Source: Oryzisolibacter sp. LB2S
GTDB lineage: Bacteria > Pseudomonadota > Gammaproteobacteria > Burkholderiales > Burkholderiaceae_C
DNA length: 64,000 nucleotides
NCBI RefSeq assembly: GCF_040732315.1
Contig: NZ_CP160388.1
Coordinates: forward strand, 3,252,494-3,316,493
Direction of reading: 5' to 3'
The position numbers and the translations under genes are program-made. The notes beneath the pieces are model-generated. The model saw nothing but the letters and a program-made list of their open reading frames with translations. It made no database searches and was not told the origin of the DNA. Below, piece by piece: positions 1 to 9,749 of this stretch (within the stretch, counting starts at the first letter, position 1; every line of letters begins with the position of its first letter).

Positions 1-623
1 ATCTCTGCCGTTCGGCTGTCCGTCTCCAGAATGGAGCCATTGCAGAAGGTCTTGTACAAGGCCTTGGCCTTGGCGGCCGCGGTCTTGGTCGTGCCACCGA
101 TGATGCGGTCGTTGTCCACGAGCTCGCGCAGGATCTGCCCGGGCAATACCCGCTCGGGGCAATGTGCGGTGTGCACCCTGCCGGCCAATTCGGGCCGCAT
201 GGCGTCGATGATCTCCTGCACCCGTTCGGTCGTACCCACGGGCGAGGTGGACTCGAGGATGACCAGGTTGTCCTCGCGCAGGTAGGGCGCAATGGCGCGC
301 GTGGCTGCTTCCACATAGGCCAGATCGGGAGCCTTGGGGTTGCCATCGACTTCCTTGAAGGGCGTGGGCACGGCCAGGATGAAAGTGTCACCCTCCTCCG
401 GCGTCATGGACGCCTTGAGGTTGCCGCTGTTGACCGCAGACTTCACCAGGATGTCGAGGTCTGGTTCGACGATATGGATGCGGCCGGAGTTGATGGTGTC
501 AACGGCCCGGGCGTTGACGTCCACCCCCAGAACCTGATGGCCCTTGGTGGCCAGCATGGATGCCGTGGGCAGGCCGATATAGCCCAGGCCCATCACGATG
601 ATTTTTTGCAGTTCACGCGCCAT
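1..623 (-). CDS. wecC: UDP-N-acetyl-D-mannosamine dehydrogenase, N-terminal part (runs off the window)
   Basis: This is the first 207 codons of a nucleotide-sugar 6-dehydrogenase; the 3' end lies beyond position 1. The family oxidises UDP-ManNAc to UDP-ManNAcA with two NAD+. The Rossmann motif GLGYIGLP is at residues 12-19, and the conserved segments STSPVGTTE and CPERVLPG follow at the expected distances. The ATG at 623 is preceded by GAGGG about 5 bases upstream. It starts 13 bp after the wecB stop, and the wecB-wecC pairing supports ManNAc over glucose as substrate. WecC rather than UDP-glucose dehydrogenase is inferred from that pairing; the C-terminal substrate-binding domain is not in the window. 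Confidence 0.9.
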   Translation of the reverse strand, partial: MARELQKIIVMGLGYIGLPTASMLATKGHQVLGVDVNARAVDTINSGRIHIVEPDLDILVKSAVNSGNLKASMTPEEGDTFILAVPTPFKEVDGNPKAPDLAYVEAATRAIAPYLREDNLVILESTSPVGTTERVQEIIDAMRPELAGRVHTAHCPERVLPGQILRELVDNDRIIGGTTKTAAAKAKALYKTFCNGSILETDSRTAE

Positions 624-636
624 GACGGCCCTCTTT

Positions 637-1764
637 TTACATGTCTAACAAAGTGGTAACGATGCGCTGCACGGCCTTGCCATCGCCATAGGGGTTGTGC
701 GCCTGTGCCATGGCGGCATAGGCCTGTGCGTCGGTCAGAAGGTGGTGTGTTTCATGGACCAGCTTGTCCCTGTCCGTGCCCACCAGGCGCACGGTGCCGG
801 CCTCGACGGCCTCGGGTCGCTCGGTGGTGTTGCGCATGACGAGCACCGGCTTGCCCAGGGATGGCGCCTCTTCCTGCACGCCACCCGAGTCGGTGATGAT
901 GAGGTGCGACCTGTCCATCAGGTAGACAAAGGGCAGATAGTCCACGGGGTCGATCAGATGCACGTTGTCCAACCGGCGCGCGGCCAGGATGTCACGCACC
1001 GGTTGGCGCACGTTGGGATTGAGGTGCACGGGGTAGAGCACGTCCACATCGGGGTGGCCCGAGGCGATGTCGGCCAACGCATGACAGATGTTCTGGAAGC
1101 CTTCGCCAAAGTTTTCCCGTCTGTGGCCCGTCACCAGCACCAGGCGGCGGCGAGGGTTGAGAAAGGAAAACTGCTCATCCAGGCGCCTGCGTGACTCGCC
1201 GTCCTCGCGCAGCTTGCCCACCACGTCCAGCAGCGCATCGATCACGGTGTTGCCGGTGACATGGATATCACCCTCGCTCACGCCCTCGCGCAGCAGATTG
1301 ACCCTGGCAGCCGCTGTGGGCGCAAAGTGGATGTCGGCCACGGCGCCCGTGATGCGGCGGTTCATCTCCTCAGGGAAGGGCGCCCACTTGTCGCCGGTGC
1401 GCAGACCAGCCTCCACATGCCCGACCTTGGCGCGCATGTAGTAGGCGGCCAGGCTGGCCGCCAGCGTGGTGGAGGTGTCGCCATGAACCAGCACCAGATC
1501 GGGCCGCTCTGCCGCCAGCACGGGTTTGAGGCCGGTGATGATGTTGGCGGTGATGTCGAACAGGTCCTGCCCCGGCTGCATGATGTTCAGGTCATGCTCG
1601 GGCTGGATGTCGAAGAGCCGCAGCACCTGGTCCAGCATTTCGCGATGCTGGGCAGTCACGCACACCACGGTCTGAATGGCCGGGGCTGCACGCTGCAGGG
1701 CCTTGACCAGGGGGGCCATCTTGATGGCCTCGGGCCGCGTGCCAAATACCACCATCACCTTCAT
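637..1764 (-). CDS. wecB: UDP-N-acetylglucosamine 2-epimerase (non-hydrolysing)
   Basis: The 375-residue protein has the usual length of cytoplasmic WecB/MnaA enzymes, which interconvert UDP-GlcNAc and UDP-ManNAc. Family motifs are all present: [12 protein letters not shown] near the N-terminus, [39 protein letters not shown] and the C-terminal [18 protein letters not shown] region that binds UDP. The ATG at 1764 overlaps the stop of the upstream glycosyltransferase by 4 bp, so translation is probably coupled. With wecC it gives UDP-ManNAcA as a likely precursor of the exopolysaccharide made by this operon. Confidence 0.95.
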   Translation of the reverse strand: MKVMVVFGTRPEAIKMAPLVKALQRAAPAIQTVVCVTAQHREMLDQVLRLFDIQPEHDLNIMQPGQDLFDITANIITGLKPVLAAERPDLVLVHGDTSTTLAASLAAYYMRAKVGHVEAGLRTGDKWAPFPEEMNRRITGAVADIHFAPTAAARVNLLREGVSEGDIHVTGNTVIDALLDVVGKLREDGESRRRLDEQFSFLNPRRRLVLVTGHRRENFGEGFQNICHALADIASGHPDVDVLYPVHLNPNVRQPVRDILAARRLDNVHLIDPVDYLPFVYLMDRSHLIITDSGGVQEEAPSLGKPVLVMRNTTERPEAVEAGTVRLVGTDRDKLVHETHHLLTDAQAYAAMAQAHNPYGDGKAVQRIVTTLLDM

Positions 1765-2978
1765 GCACGCACCTCCGACCGGGTGATCCGTTCATAGACG
1801 GGTTTGTAGTTGGCCACGCTGTTGCGCCAATTGCGCACGGACTCGACAAACGCCCGCCCGTTGGCCTTGAGCTGCGGCCAGATCTGCGGGCGCGCGAGCA
1901 GGTCCAGCACCGCCTGCGTCAGCGCCTGCCTGTCGTCGGCCTTGAAAAGCACGCCGGTCTTCATGTGCTCGACCAGCTCGCGGTGACCGCCCACGGAAGA
2001 CGCCACAAATAGCTTGTGCTGGGCCATGGCCTCGAGCGGCTTGAGCGGCGTGACCAGTTCGGTCAGCCGCATGGAGTGGCGCGGGTAGGCCAGCACATCG
2101 ATGAGGTCGTAGTAGCGGCTGACATCCTTGTGCGGCACACGGCCGGAGAACACCACATGGGCTTGCAGCCCCTGGCGCGCGACCTGCTCACGCAGGCGGG
2201 CCTCCTCCGGCCCACCGCCCACAAGCAGCAGCGCAACGTTCGGGTTGGCCTGCAGGATTGCGGGAAGGGCATCCACGAGCAGGTCGAGCCCCTCGTAGGC
2301 GTAGAACGACCCGACGAATCCCAAAACCACCTTGCCATCGAGCGCCAGCGAATGCTTGAGCGCCGGGTCGGGTGCCTGCGATGCCTGAAAGCTCTGCGTG
2401 TCCACGGCATTGGGGATGACCGTCACCTTGGCCGCATCGATACCGCGGCCGGCGATGTCGGAACGCAAGCCCTCGCAGATCGTGAACACATGGTCGGCGC
2501 TGCGGATGGCGCGGGTTTCGAGCGCGCGCGTCAAGCGGTAGCGCAGGCTGCCTTCGCTCGTCGTGCCATGATCGACCGCAGCGTCTTCCCAGAACGCACG
2601 GATCTCATACACCACGGGAATACCCAGCTCACGCCCCACGCGTATGGCGGGCAACGCATTGAGCACGGGCGAATGGGCGTGGATGATGTCCGGCCGTACC
2701 TCCTTGGCCACCTCGCGCAGCCGGCGCGCCAGTTGCCCCATGAGCTGCCATTGCCCGACAACGGGCAGGCCGGCGAGCGCACCCTGAGCAACCGGCGTGC
2801 GATAGAAGCTGAGGTCGTCCACCGTCTGCAGCGCCGCATCGGTCGGCCCCTGCTTGGGCGAAGTGAGGTGAAAGGTCTCCCAGCCCAGGGCCCGCTGCTC
2901 GCGCAGCAGGGCGGCGGTGCGAAACGTGTAACCGCTGTGCAGCGGTATGGAATGATCAAGAACGTGAAGGATTCGCAT
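1761..2978 (-). CDS. Exosortase A system-associated glycosyltransferase (GT4)
   Basis: A 405-residue GT-B fold glycosyltransferase. The N-terminus ([20 protein letters not shown]) matches what I recall of the exosortase-A-associated GT4 family (TIGR04063 type). The donor-binding C-terminal half has [25 protein letters not shown], and the acidic motif in the LKPLEAMAQ segment. I chose the ATG at 2978 because homologous sequence begins there; an upstream extension to 3137 would run back into the preceding gene. It lies 13 bp after the previous glycosyltransferase and overlaps wecB by 4 bp. The sugar transferred cannot be read from the sequence. Confidence 0.88.
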   Translation of the reverse strand: MRILHVLDHSIPLHSGYTFRTAALLREQRALGWETFHLTSPKQGPTDAALQTVDDLSFYRTPVAQGALAGLPVVGQWQLMGQLARRLREVAKEVRPDIIHAHSPVLNALPAIRVGRELGIPVVYEIRAFWEDAAVDHGTTSEGSLRYRLTRALETRAIRSADHVFTICEGLRSDIAGRGIDAAKVTVIPNAVDTQSFQASQAPDPALKHSLALDGKVVLGFVGSFYAYEGLDLLVDALPAILQANPNVALLLVGGGPEEARLREQVARQGLQAHVVFSGRVPHKDVSRYYDLIDVLAYPRHSMRLTELVTPLKPLEAMAQHKLFVASSVGGHRELVEHMKTGVLFKADDRQALTQAVLDLLARPQIWPQLKANGRAFVESVRNWRNSVANYKPVYERITRSEVRA

Positions 2979-2991
2979 ACATCGACATGAT

Positions 2992-4113
2992 TCAGGCAGT
3001 GGCCATGCCAGTGGCCGATCGCCCCGCCCAAAGTGCCTGCCATTGCGCCAACATGGCCGGCTTCGCATACAGGCTGCTGACGACGGCATGCCCTCTGGCA
3101 CGCCAGTCTGCCCAGTCGGCGCGGGCCTGCACCACACGCAGCATCAGCCGGGCAAAGGCCTCGTCATCGGGCGGACAGGTGTTGTTCGGGGACACGTCGG
3201 CCAGGATCTGCGGTACATCGCCCACGGCCGTCGCCACCACGGGCATGCCAACGGCCATGGCCTCCAGCAGCGCCATGGGCAATTGCTCGGTGTCCGAGGA
3301 CAAGGCAAAGATGTCGAACTCGGGCAACCTGCGCCCAGGGTCGCTCAGGTAGCCGGTGAACTCTACGTCGTCCTGAACGCCCAGTGCCTGGGCCAGTTGC
3401 TGCAATTCCGCCATCAGGGGCCCACCACCGACGATGACCAGACGTGCCGGCTGCACCGCCCGCAACCGCGCGAACGCCTTGATCAGGCGCGGGATGTTCT
3501 TTTCCGCGCGCAGGCCCGCGACCGTGCCTATGCAGACGACATCGCCCGCCAACGGCCTTGCACGCGGCATGGGCTGCGCCGGCACGCTCACGCCATTGGC
3601 GACGAAATGGACGCCGCGGCGCGGCAGCCGCCATTCCTCAAGAGCTATGCGCTCGAGCTGGCGCGAGATGACCACCACCGGCAGCCCTGTCCAGCCCAGG
3701 AAAACGCGTCTCATCCACACGCGCCGGGGCAACTGCCGCTCGACCTCCTCCGGCCCGAACCCATCCTCCACATGAATCTGAGGACAGAGTCGAGGAACGT
3801 TGGCGGCCGCCCATTCGATGGCGCCCCAGTTGTAGCTCATGAGCAGATCGGGCTTCAGGCTGCGAAGCACCTGCCGAAAGCCGCTGCGGTTGGCCAGCGC
3901 CCCACCCTTGACGACCTTCAAGGGCATCGGGCTCCAGTTCACGGATGCATTCAGGCGCTCACCCGCATCGAAGCGGTTGTCCATCGCCACCACGGTGTGG
4001 CGAAAGTGGGGCCCAAAGGCATTGGCCAGCTCGACAAAGCGTGCCTGCGGCCCACCCAGCTGAAAGGTGGAAAACGCATGCAGCAAGTGGCGAGGCCGCA
4101 GGTCGTCGGTCAC
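2992..4113 (-). CDS. Glycosyltransferase, GT4 family
   Basis: A 373-residue GT-B glycosyltransferase. The N-terminal domain carries HLLHAFSTFQLGGPQARFVE, the glycine-rich acceptor-side loop of GT4 enzymes. The C-terminal Rossmann domain has GTVAGLRAEKNIPRLIKAFA, LVIVGGGPL, and the nucleotide-sugar contact region LPMALLEAMAVGMPVVATAVG. The start is taken as GTG at 4113, whose GTGA overlaps the stop of the upstream fused oxidoreductase gene by 4 bp; a longer frame to 4185 would overlap that gene by 76 bp. It probably adds one sugar of the repeat unit on the cytoplasmic side; donor and acceptor are unknown. Confidence 0.85.
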   Translation of the reverse strand: MTDDLRPRHLLHAFSTFQLGGPQARFVELANAFGPHFRHTVVAMDNRFDAGERLNASVNWSPMPLKVVKGGALANRSGFRQVLRSLKPDLLMSYNWGAIEWAAANVPRLCPQIHVEDGFGPEEVERQLPRRVWMRRVFLGWTGLPVVVISRQLERIALEEWRLPRRGVHFVANGVSVPAQPMPRARPLAGDVVCIGTVAGLRAEKNIPRLIKAFARLRAVQPARLVIVGGGPLMAELQQLAQALGVQDDVEFTGYLSDPGRRLPEFDIFALSSDTEQLPMALLEAMAVGMPVVATAVGDVPQILADVSPNNTCPPDDEAFARLMLRVVQARADWADWRARGHAVVSSLYAKPAMLAQWQALWAGRSATGMATA

Positions 4114-6221
4114 GCAGTGTGCTCCTCGGCATGGATCTGTACGGCCATCCTCCGGAAGGTGTGCACGTCCGACACAGGAGCCCAATTGAGATCACGCTTG
4201 GCCGCACTGCAATCGAAGTTGGCGGCAATGCCCCGCGAACGGATGTCGCGCAGATAGGGTCTGGGCACGCGCCGGCCCGTGACACGCTTGACAAGCCACT
4301 TGCCCATCTCGGCAAGCCACAGCCCGACCGGAGACGAAGGCACGAACTTCAATGGCCTGCCGGTGGCCTGTGCCACATCCGCCAGATATTCGCGCGCCGA
4401 CGGTCGCACATCGCCGACGAGGTTGTAGGCACGCCCCACGGCCTGCTGTGACTTCAGCGCCCCGACAATGGCGTCCGCACAATCCGTCACCAACACCCAG
4501 GGCAAGGCATTGCGTCCGTCGTTCCAGCCCACGCAGTATTGATCGTTGTTGAAAAAGCCCAGTCCCCCATGGAAGGGAGAGGTGCCGGCTCCCATCACGA
4601 GACCGGGACGCAGCAACACCACGGGCAGGCCCAGCCTGCGATGCACATCGAGCACGGCGGCATCGGCCAGGGCCTTGGCGTGGGCGTAGTCGTTGCGGGT
4701 CTGCGGCATCGGATCGGGCGGCGTGTCATCACGCACCGTCTCGCTCGCGTTGCCCAGAAAGAGGCCGGCGATCGAACCCACATGCACGAGACGGCGCGCA
4801 CCCGCCGCATGGGCGACTTCGGCCACCTGGACCGCCGTGTCCACCATGGCTGCGCGAATGGCCTCGAAGTCAGCCCCGCCGCCGCCATGCGCGAGGTTGA
4901 CCACATAGTCGGCTCCCGCCATGGCGCGCTCCAGATCCTCGCGCCGCTTGACGTCGCCCCTGACCACCTCGACTGCAGGGTCGCTGAACACGGCCTGAAG
5001 ATTGCGTGCCCCACGCGCCATGACCCTCACCCTGTACCCGGCATTGAGCAATGCCTGCGTGGTGTAGGAGCCGATGAACCCCGTGCCACCCAACAGCGCG
5101 ACCAGCTCGCCTTCGCCCCTTGGCGCAGGCGTCGCGGCGGGCGCCACCGCAGGTAAGGGCTTGAATCCACGCGCAATCTGCTCACAGACATTCACCAGCG
5201 ATGCGCCGAATTCCAGGTCGATGCGCGGGCGGCCACCGCCAGCCAGATCGCGGTAGAAGGCATGAATGCTGTGCTTCATGCCCACGTAAAAGGCATCCGA
5301 GCGTGGCTTGAGCTTGGCCATCGCCAGCACATAGTCACGCAGCACCGAAAAGCCCTGATGACCGATCTGGCGCGCCGTCGCACGCGCCGAAAGCCATGCG
5401 TCGACGGGCTCCATATAGGCCGTGCGCCCCAGAGTGTGGAACTGATTGGCGAACATGTCGGCCACGGCAACACCGTCGTCGCACACCACCGTCAGGCGGC
5501 ACACCGTGAACTGCGAGCCCACATGAAAGCGCAGATGCGCCGGCATGCGTTCGCACATCAGGCTCGCCTGGCAGGCCGTGTGGAGCGCGACGCCCGGCGA
5601 GATCTCGAGCGGCGTTTCGCTCAGCACGGATATTTCACGCACGGAGCCCGCAAAGTCCACCACCTGCGAGAGCGGGTGAACCGCCTGCTCGAGCAGGATG
5701 TTCAGTGGTTCGCGGAACATCCAATGGCTGAACTGGCGCGCGGACAACTGGCGCAACGGCACCTCGTACACATAGCTCAGATAGCGCGGACGCCCCAGCT
5801 TGCCCGAGGCGATGGTCTGTTTGAGTTGCTGGTAGGCGGGATTGAACACGAAGTTCTGGTTCACACCCACGATCGCCCCCGAGGCGGCCGCAGCCTCGCG
5901 CAGCGCATCACACTCGGAGCTGCTGACGCCGAGGGGCTTCTCCAGCAGCACGGTCTTGCCGGCCTTGACAAAGGGCATGGCCGTGCTCAGATGCAGGTCC
6001 GGCGGTGTCAGCACATGCACAGCGTCGGCCTCGCTGGCGGCCGCCTGCTCCAGCGAGTCAAAGACATGGGGAATGCGGAAATCCCGCGCCAGTGCCCTCG
6101 CAGTTTCAGGATTGGCATCCACCACGCCATACAACGCAACACCGGGCGTCTCCTGTAGCGCGGCGGCATGGGTTCTCGCAATATTGCCGGCACCAACCAG
6201 CAGTACTTTCTTAAGGCTCAC
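4110..6221 (-). CDS. Fusion: Gfo/Idh/MocA oxidoreductase + NAD(P)-dependent epimerase/dehydratase
   Basis: One 703-residue polypeptide joins two sugar-nucleotide-type enzymes. Residues 1 to about 345 are a Gfo/Idh/MocA oxidoreductase with the dinucleotide motif VGAGNIARTH near residue 10 and the LLEKPLG motif. An Ala/Pro-rich linker (about 355-372) leads to an extended short-chain dehydrogenase/epimerase domain with GGTGFIGSYT at about 378-387 and a catalytic YxxxK (YAHAK). Both cofactor sites look intact. The reading frame is uninterrupted across the junction, so this is a true fusion and not a frameshift artefact. Its place between the amidotransferase and the glycosyltransferases suggests synthesis of a modified sugar for the polymer, but the substrate is unknown. 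Confidence 0.85.
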   Translation of the reverse strand: MSLKKVLLVGAGNIARTHAAALQETPGVALYGVVDANPETARALARDFRIPHVFDSLEQAAASEADAVHVLTPPDLHLSTAMPFVKAGKTVLLEKPLGVSSSECDALREAAAASGAIVGVNQNFVFNPAYQQLKQTIASGKLGRPRYLSYVYEVPLRQLSARQFSHWMFREPLNILLEQAVHPLSQVVDFAGSVREISVLSETPLEISPGVALHTACQASLMCERMPAHLRFHVGSQFTVCRLTVVCDDGVAVADMFANQFHTLGRTAYMEPVDAWLSARATARQIGHQGFSVLRDYVLAMAKLKPRSDAFYVGMKHSIHAFYRDLAGGGRPRIDLEFGASLVNVCEQIARGFKPLPAVAPAATPAPRGEGELVALLGGTGFIGSYTTQALLNAGYRVRVMARGARNLQAVFSDPAVEVVRGDVKRREDLERAMAGADYVVNLAHGGGGADFEAIRAAMVDTAVQVAEVAHAAGARRLVHVGSIAGLFLGNASETVRDDTPPDPMPQTRNDYAHAKALADAAVLDVHRRLGLPVVLLRPGLVMGAGTSPFHGGLGFFNNDQYCVGWNDGRNALPWVLVTDCADAIVGALKSQQAVGRAYNLVGDVRPSAREYLADVAQATGRPLKFVPSSPVGLWLAEMGKWLVKRVTGRRVPRPYLRDIRSRGIAANFDCSAAKRDLNWAPVSDVHTFRRMAVQIHAEEHTA

Positions 6222-6254
6222 TCGATCTTTCCTCGTAATACAAATGGTTTGTGC

Positions 6255-8162
6255 TCAATGCCCCGCGGCGCCGTCATTGAGCCGCAGGAACGCCTCGAAC
6301 ATGAGCAGCATCCACAGCGCCGTGGCGTGGTCGCGCAGGCCGCTGTTGTGTTCGTCGATCAGGCGGCGCACGGTCGATGGGTTGAAAAATCCGCAGCCGT
6401 GCATGCGCTCGCCGAGCAAGGCCTGCTGCACACGTCCCTTGAGCGGACCGCGCAGCCAACTGGCCAGCGGCACCGAAAATCCCATCTTGGGCCGGTACAG
6501 CAAGTCATGGGGCAACAGGGGTTCACAGGCCTGCTTGAAAACGGCCTTGCCCTGGCCGCCGCGGATCTTGAAATCGCTGGGCAATGTGGCCAGCCACTCG
6601 ACGAGCTTGTGATCGAGCAGCGGCGAACGCACCTCCAGCGAATGCGCCATGCTGGCTCGGTCGACCTTGGTGTTGATGTCTCCGACCAGCCAGGTCTTGT
6701 AGTCCAGGTATTGAATCAGTGCCAGAGGGTCATCGGTCTGCGCCCTGGCGGCGTGCTGGCGGAACACGTCGAGCACACCGTATCCGCCGAGGCTGCGCTG
6801 GAACGCCTGCGAGAACAATGCCCGGCGCGCATCGCCGCGCAACTGCGACATGCTGTGGCAATAGGCCTGGACGCTGTCCATGGCCAGTGCCTGGAAGGTG
6901 GTCTTGGCACGCAGGGGGCGCGGCGCCCAGTCGGCCTTGGGATACAGGCGCCCCAAGGGGCCGAACATGGCCCGGCGCAGGGCCAGCGGCATGCGCCCGC
7001 GTACCGCCTCCTCCCCCAGATGCATGCGATAGCGCCGGTAGCCACCCAGGCTCTCGTCACCACCGTCGCCAGACAGCGCCACGGTGACATGCTTGCGCGC
7101 CATCTGGCAGACACGGTAGGTGGGGATGGCCGAGCTGTCGGCAAAGGGCTCGTCGTACAGCCAGGCCAGGGTGTCTATGAGATCGAAATCCTCGCTGCTC
7201 ACCGTCTCCAGTCGGTGGTCGGTGCGATAGCGCTCGGCCACCTGCAGCGCATAGGTGGACTCGTCGAACCGCGGGTCGTCAAAGCCGATGGAGCAGGTGT
7301 GCACCGGCGTGCTGGACAGGCCGGCCATGGTGGCGACCACGGCACTCGAATCCACGCCGCCGGACAGAAAGGCTCCCAGCGGCACGTCCGCCACCATGCG
7401 CAGCCGCACAGCCTCACGCAGGCGATCGCGCAGCTCGGCCTGTGCGTCCTGCAGCGTGATGGTACTATCATTAGTGAAGCTTACATCCCAGTACTGGCGT
7501 GCGGTAGGCCGGTTTTTTTCACCACGTCGCAGCGTCAGAGTATGGGCCGGGGGCAGCTTGTGGGCATTGCGGTAGATGCAGCGCGGGTCGACTACGTAGC
7601 CCAGGGTGAAGTACTCCTCCACCGCGAGCGGGTCGAGCTCGCGCACGAAGTCGGGGTGGCTGGTCAGCACCTTGAGCTCGGAGCCAAAGACGAAGCTGCC
7701 GTCGGGCAACCAGGCGTAGTGCATGGGCTTCACCCCCATGCGGTCGCGCGCCAGAAACAGTGTTTGCTCGCGACGGTCCCACAGTGCGAAGGCAAACATG
7801 CCGCGCAGCCTGTGCACGCAGGACTCGCCCCAGGCCGACCAGGCATGGACGATGACTTCGGTATCGCTGCGCGTCCTGAACCGATAGCCCAGAGCCTGCA
7901 GCTCGGCCGTCAGGTCGCGGTAGTTGTAGATCTCGCCGTTGAAGACGATGCCGACCGTGCCTTCCGCGTTGAACAAGGGCTGCTGGCCCGCGGCCAGATC
8001 GATCACCGACAGGCGCCTGTGACCCAGGGCCAGGCCGGGCTCCAGATGCACATCATGCTCGTCGGGGCCACGGTGGGCCTGCGAGTCATTGATGCGCGCG
8101 ATGAGGGCACGTGCAATGTCTCGCGTGCCCTGGGTGTCAAAGATGCCGGAAATACCGCACAT
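6255..8162 (-). CDS. XrtA/PEP-CTERM system amidotransferase (asparagine synthetase-like)
   Basis: A 635-residue class II glutamine amidotransferase/asparagine synthetase homologue. The start is fixed at the ATG at 8162 because the mature enzyme needs Cys2 as N-terminal nucleophile, and the protein begins MCGISGIFD; longer frames would bury it. The glutaminase domain (about 2-200) has RGPDEHD and GEIYNYRDL; the synthetase domain has the ATP pyrophosphatase loop LSGGVDSSAV and SGDGGDE. It begins 3 bp downstream of the xrtA stop. In EpsH1/XrtA loci this family (TIGR03108 type) is thought to modify a sugar or sugar acid by amidation; amidation of ManNAcA is a plausible but untested role here. Confidence 0.9.
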   Translation of the reverse strand: MCGISGIFDTQGTRDIARALIARINDSQAHRGPDEHDVHLEPGLALGHRRLSVIDLAAGQQPLFNAEGTVGIVFNGEIYNYRDLTAELQALGYRFRTRSDTEVIVHAWSAWGESCVHRLRGMFAFALWDRREQTLFLARDRMGVKPMHYAWLPDGSFVFGSELKVLTSHPDFVRELDPLAVEEYFTLGYVVDPRCIYRNAHKLPPAHTLTLRRGEKNRPTARQYWDVSFTNDSTITLQDAQAELRDRLREAVRLRMVADVPLGAFLSGGVDSSAVVATMAGLSSTPVHTCSIGFDDPRFDESTYALQVAERYRTDHRLETVSSEDFDLIDTLAWLYDEPFADSSAIPTYRVCQMARKHVTVALSGDGGDESLGGYRRYRMHLGEEAVRGRMPLALRRAMFGPLGRLYPKADWAPRPLRAKTTFQALAMDSVQAYCHSMSQLRGDARRALFSQAFQRSLGGYGVLDVFRQHAARAQTDDPLALIQYLDYKTWLVGDINTKVDRASMAHSLEVRSPLLDHKLVEWLATLPSDFKIRGGQGKAVFKQACEPLLPHDLLYRPKMGFSVPLASWLRGPLKGRVQQALLGERMHGCGFFNPSTVRRLIDEHNSGLRDHATALWMLLMFEAFLRLNDGAAGH

Positions 8163-8164
8163 GG

Positions 8165-9736
8165 TCAGTCGCGCCCTCGCGTTTGCCGCAGCGCGGCGAC
8201 CAGGGCATTGCCCTGGCTGTCCAGATAGGACTGCAGGCGTACGGCGGCCAGTTGTTCGGAATCCTGGCCATCCGGCAAGGTGGTGTAGATCACGATATTT
8301 GCCCCATCGTCGCCCCAACCGGTGATGCGCCCCAGCGCCCCCTGGAGCTTGCCCGCATAGTCGCTGGACGTGAACGCGCCATGCACCCAGTAGAAGCGCC
8401 ATGCCAGCAGGCGTGCGCCCTCGCCGGACATGCCGGGCACAAGCTGGCGCAGTACGGCCGTCTCGACCTGCAGCGGCTGACCCTGCAGCCGGGCACTGCC
8501 GGCACCACGCGTCACACGCGCCCAGGCCTCGTCGTCGCTGCGCACCAGCGCGTTTGCCGAACTGACCAGCTTGCGCTCGTAGTCCTGCTGGCGGTAGTAA
8601 CTGATGTGCAGGCCCACGGGTTCATTGCCCCCATCGGTCAGGCCCATGTCGAGGCTGGCGGATGCGTTCTGGAACGCAGGCACCCATGTGCTGGGCGCTT
8701 GCGCCGTAGCACGCCAAGGCGCCGATGGCTGGGGGCTGACCAGGTGAACCGGCGCAGACTGTGTGCCCAGACTCATCATGGCCTGCACACCATGGGGCAC
8801 CAGAACCGCCACCAGTGCAAGCACCCAACCGGACCACAGCGAGGAAGAAGCCACCCGCGCCACCCGGGGTGCGACCACATGGGCCGGCACCTGGGGAGTC
8901 TGCGGCGCCGGGTCGGTCCAGCGCGCGCCGATGAGGAACATGACACCGATCACCAGACCAAAGAATGCCCAGCCGTAGATCAGGTGATCCACGCCGGTGG
9001 CAATGGCGTTGTCCGACAAATGCCCCAGCATCACGATCAGATAGGCACGTACCCAATTGGCCACCAGCGGCACCACAATCGCGATGCCCACGAACACCAG
9101 CCGCTTGCGCATGCTGTGATAGCTGATATAGGCAAACAGGCTACCCACGGTGACGGAGGCGATAAGGTATCGGATGCCGCTGCACGCCTCCACCACCGAC
9201 CACCGGCCCGAGGGAATGACGAACTGCAGCCCCTCGCGGTACACGGGGATGCCGCTGGCACGCACGGCCATGACGGTGAAATCAGCCGTCCACTCCATCA
9301 GGCGCGGCAGCATGAAGTCCCCAATGGGTACGGCGAAGAACAGAAAACCCAGCGGAAAGGCCAGGGCCCTGGTCACCTGCCAGCCGAGCACGGCCGGCAC
9401 GGCCAAGACGATCAAACTCACCAGCGCCAGCTGTGTCGCCGCGTTCACGGCAACCAGGTCACCAGCCAGCCACAATAGCGCAGCCCCCACCATGAGGAGC
9501 CATGCAAGGCTCCCGGGACGCGGCACCAACGGTGCCAGGTTGGCGCGTTGGCGCCATACCAGCCAGAGCGAGATCAGCGGCACGACGAAGCCATGGGCAT
9601 AGGTCTCGGAACGCGCCCAGGTGGCGGCCATCGTCCATGCCGAATGCCAGTACGTCACCAGAATGACGGTCTGCAGCAACACACATGCGGCCAAGGGGCG
9701 GCGCCAGTGCGCCGGGATGACGGGCAAGCCGCTCAT
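8165..9736 (-). CDS. xrtA: Exosortase A fused to an EpsI domain
   Basis: A 523-residue inner-membrane protein with roughly eight hydrophobic helices in residues 14-310, followed by a periplasmic EpsI (DUF3485-type) domain of about 200 residues. The exosortase active site is complete: Cys185 in VEACSGIRYL, Arg230 in NWVRAYLIV and His251 in VDHLIYGW. Exosortases are transpeptidases that cleave proteins carrying a C-terminal PEP-CTERM signal; EpsI is needed for polysaccharide export in related systems. It is embedded in the polysaccharide operon, as is usual for the EpsH1 type. No PEP-CTERM substrate was seen in this window. Confidence 0.95.
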   Translation of the reverse strand: MSGLPVIPAHWRRPLAACVLLQTVILVTYWHSAWTMAATWARSETYAHGFVVPLISLWLVWRQRANLAPLVPRPGSLAWLLMVGAALLWLAGDLVAVNAATQLALVSLIVLAVPAVLGWQVTRALAFPLGFLFFAVPIGDFMLPRLMEWTADFTVMAVRASGIPVYREGLQFVIPSGRWSVVEACSGIRYLIASVTVGSLFAYISYHSMRKRLVFVGIAIVVPLVANWVRAYLIVMLGHLSDNAIATGVDHLIYGWAFFGLVIGVMFLIGARWTDPAPQTPQVPAHVVAPRVARVASSSLWSGWVLALVAVLVPHGVQAMMSLGTQSAPVHLVSPQPSAPWRATAQAPSTWVPAFQNASASLDMGLTDGGNEPVGLHISYYRQQDYERKLVSSANALVRSDDEAWARVTRGAGSARLQGQPLQVETAVLRQLVPGMSGEGARLLAWRFYWVHGAFTSSDYAGKLQGALGRITGWGDDGANIVIYTTLPDGQDSEQLAAVRLQSYLDSQGNALVAALRQTRGRD

Positions 9737-9749
9737 GAATTCCGACCTT

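Noticed and set aside
3640..3665. AGCTAT-containing segment in a glycosyltransferase as another repeat copy
   Set aside because: Only the hexamer matches; the ends and the inner hairpin of the family are missing.
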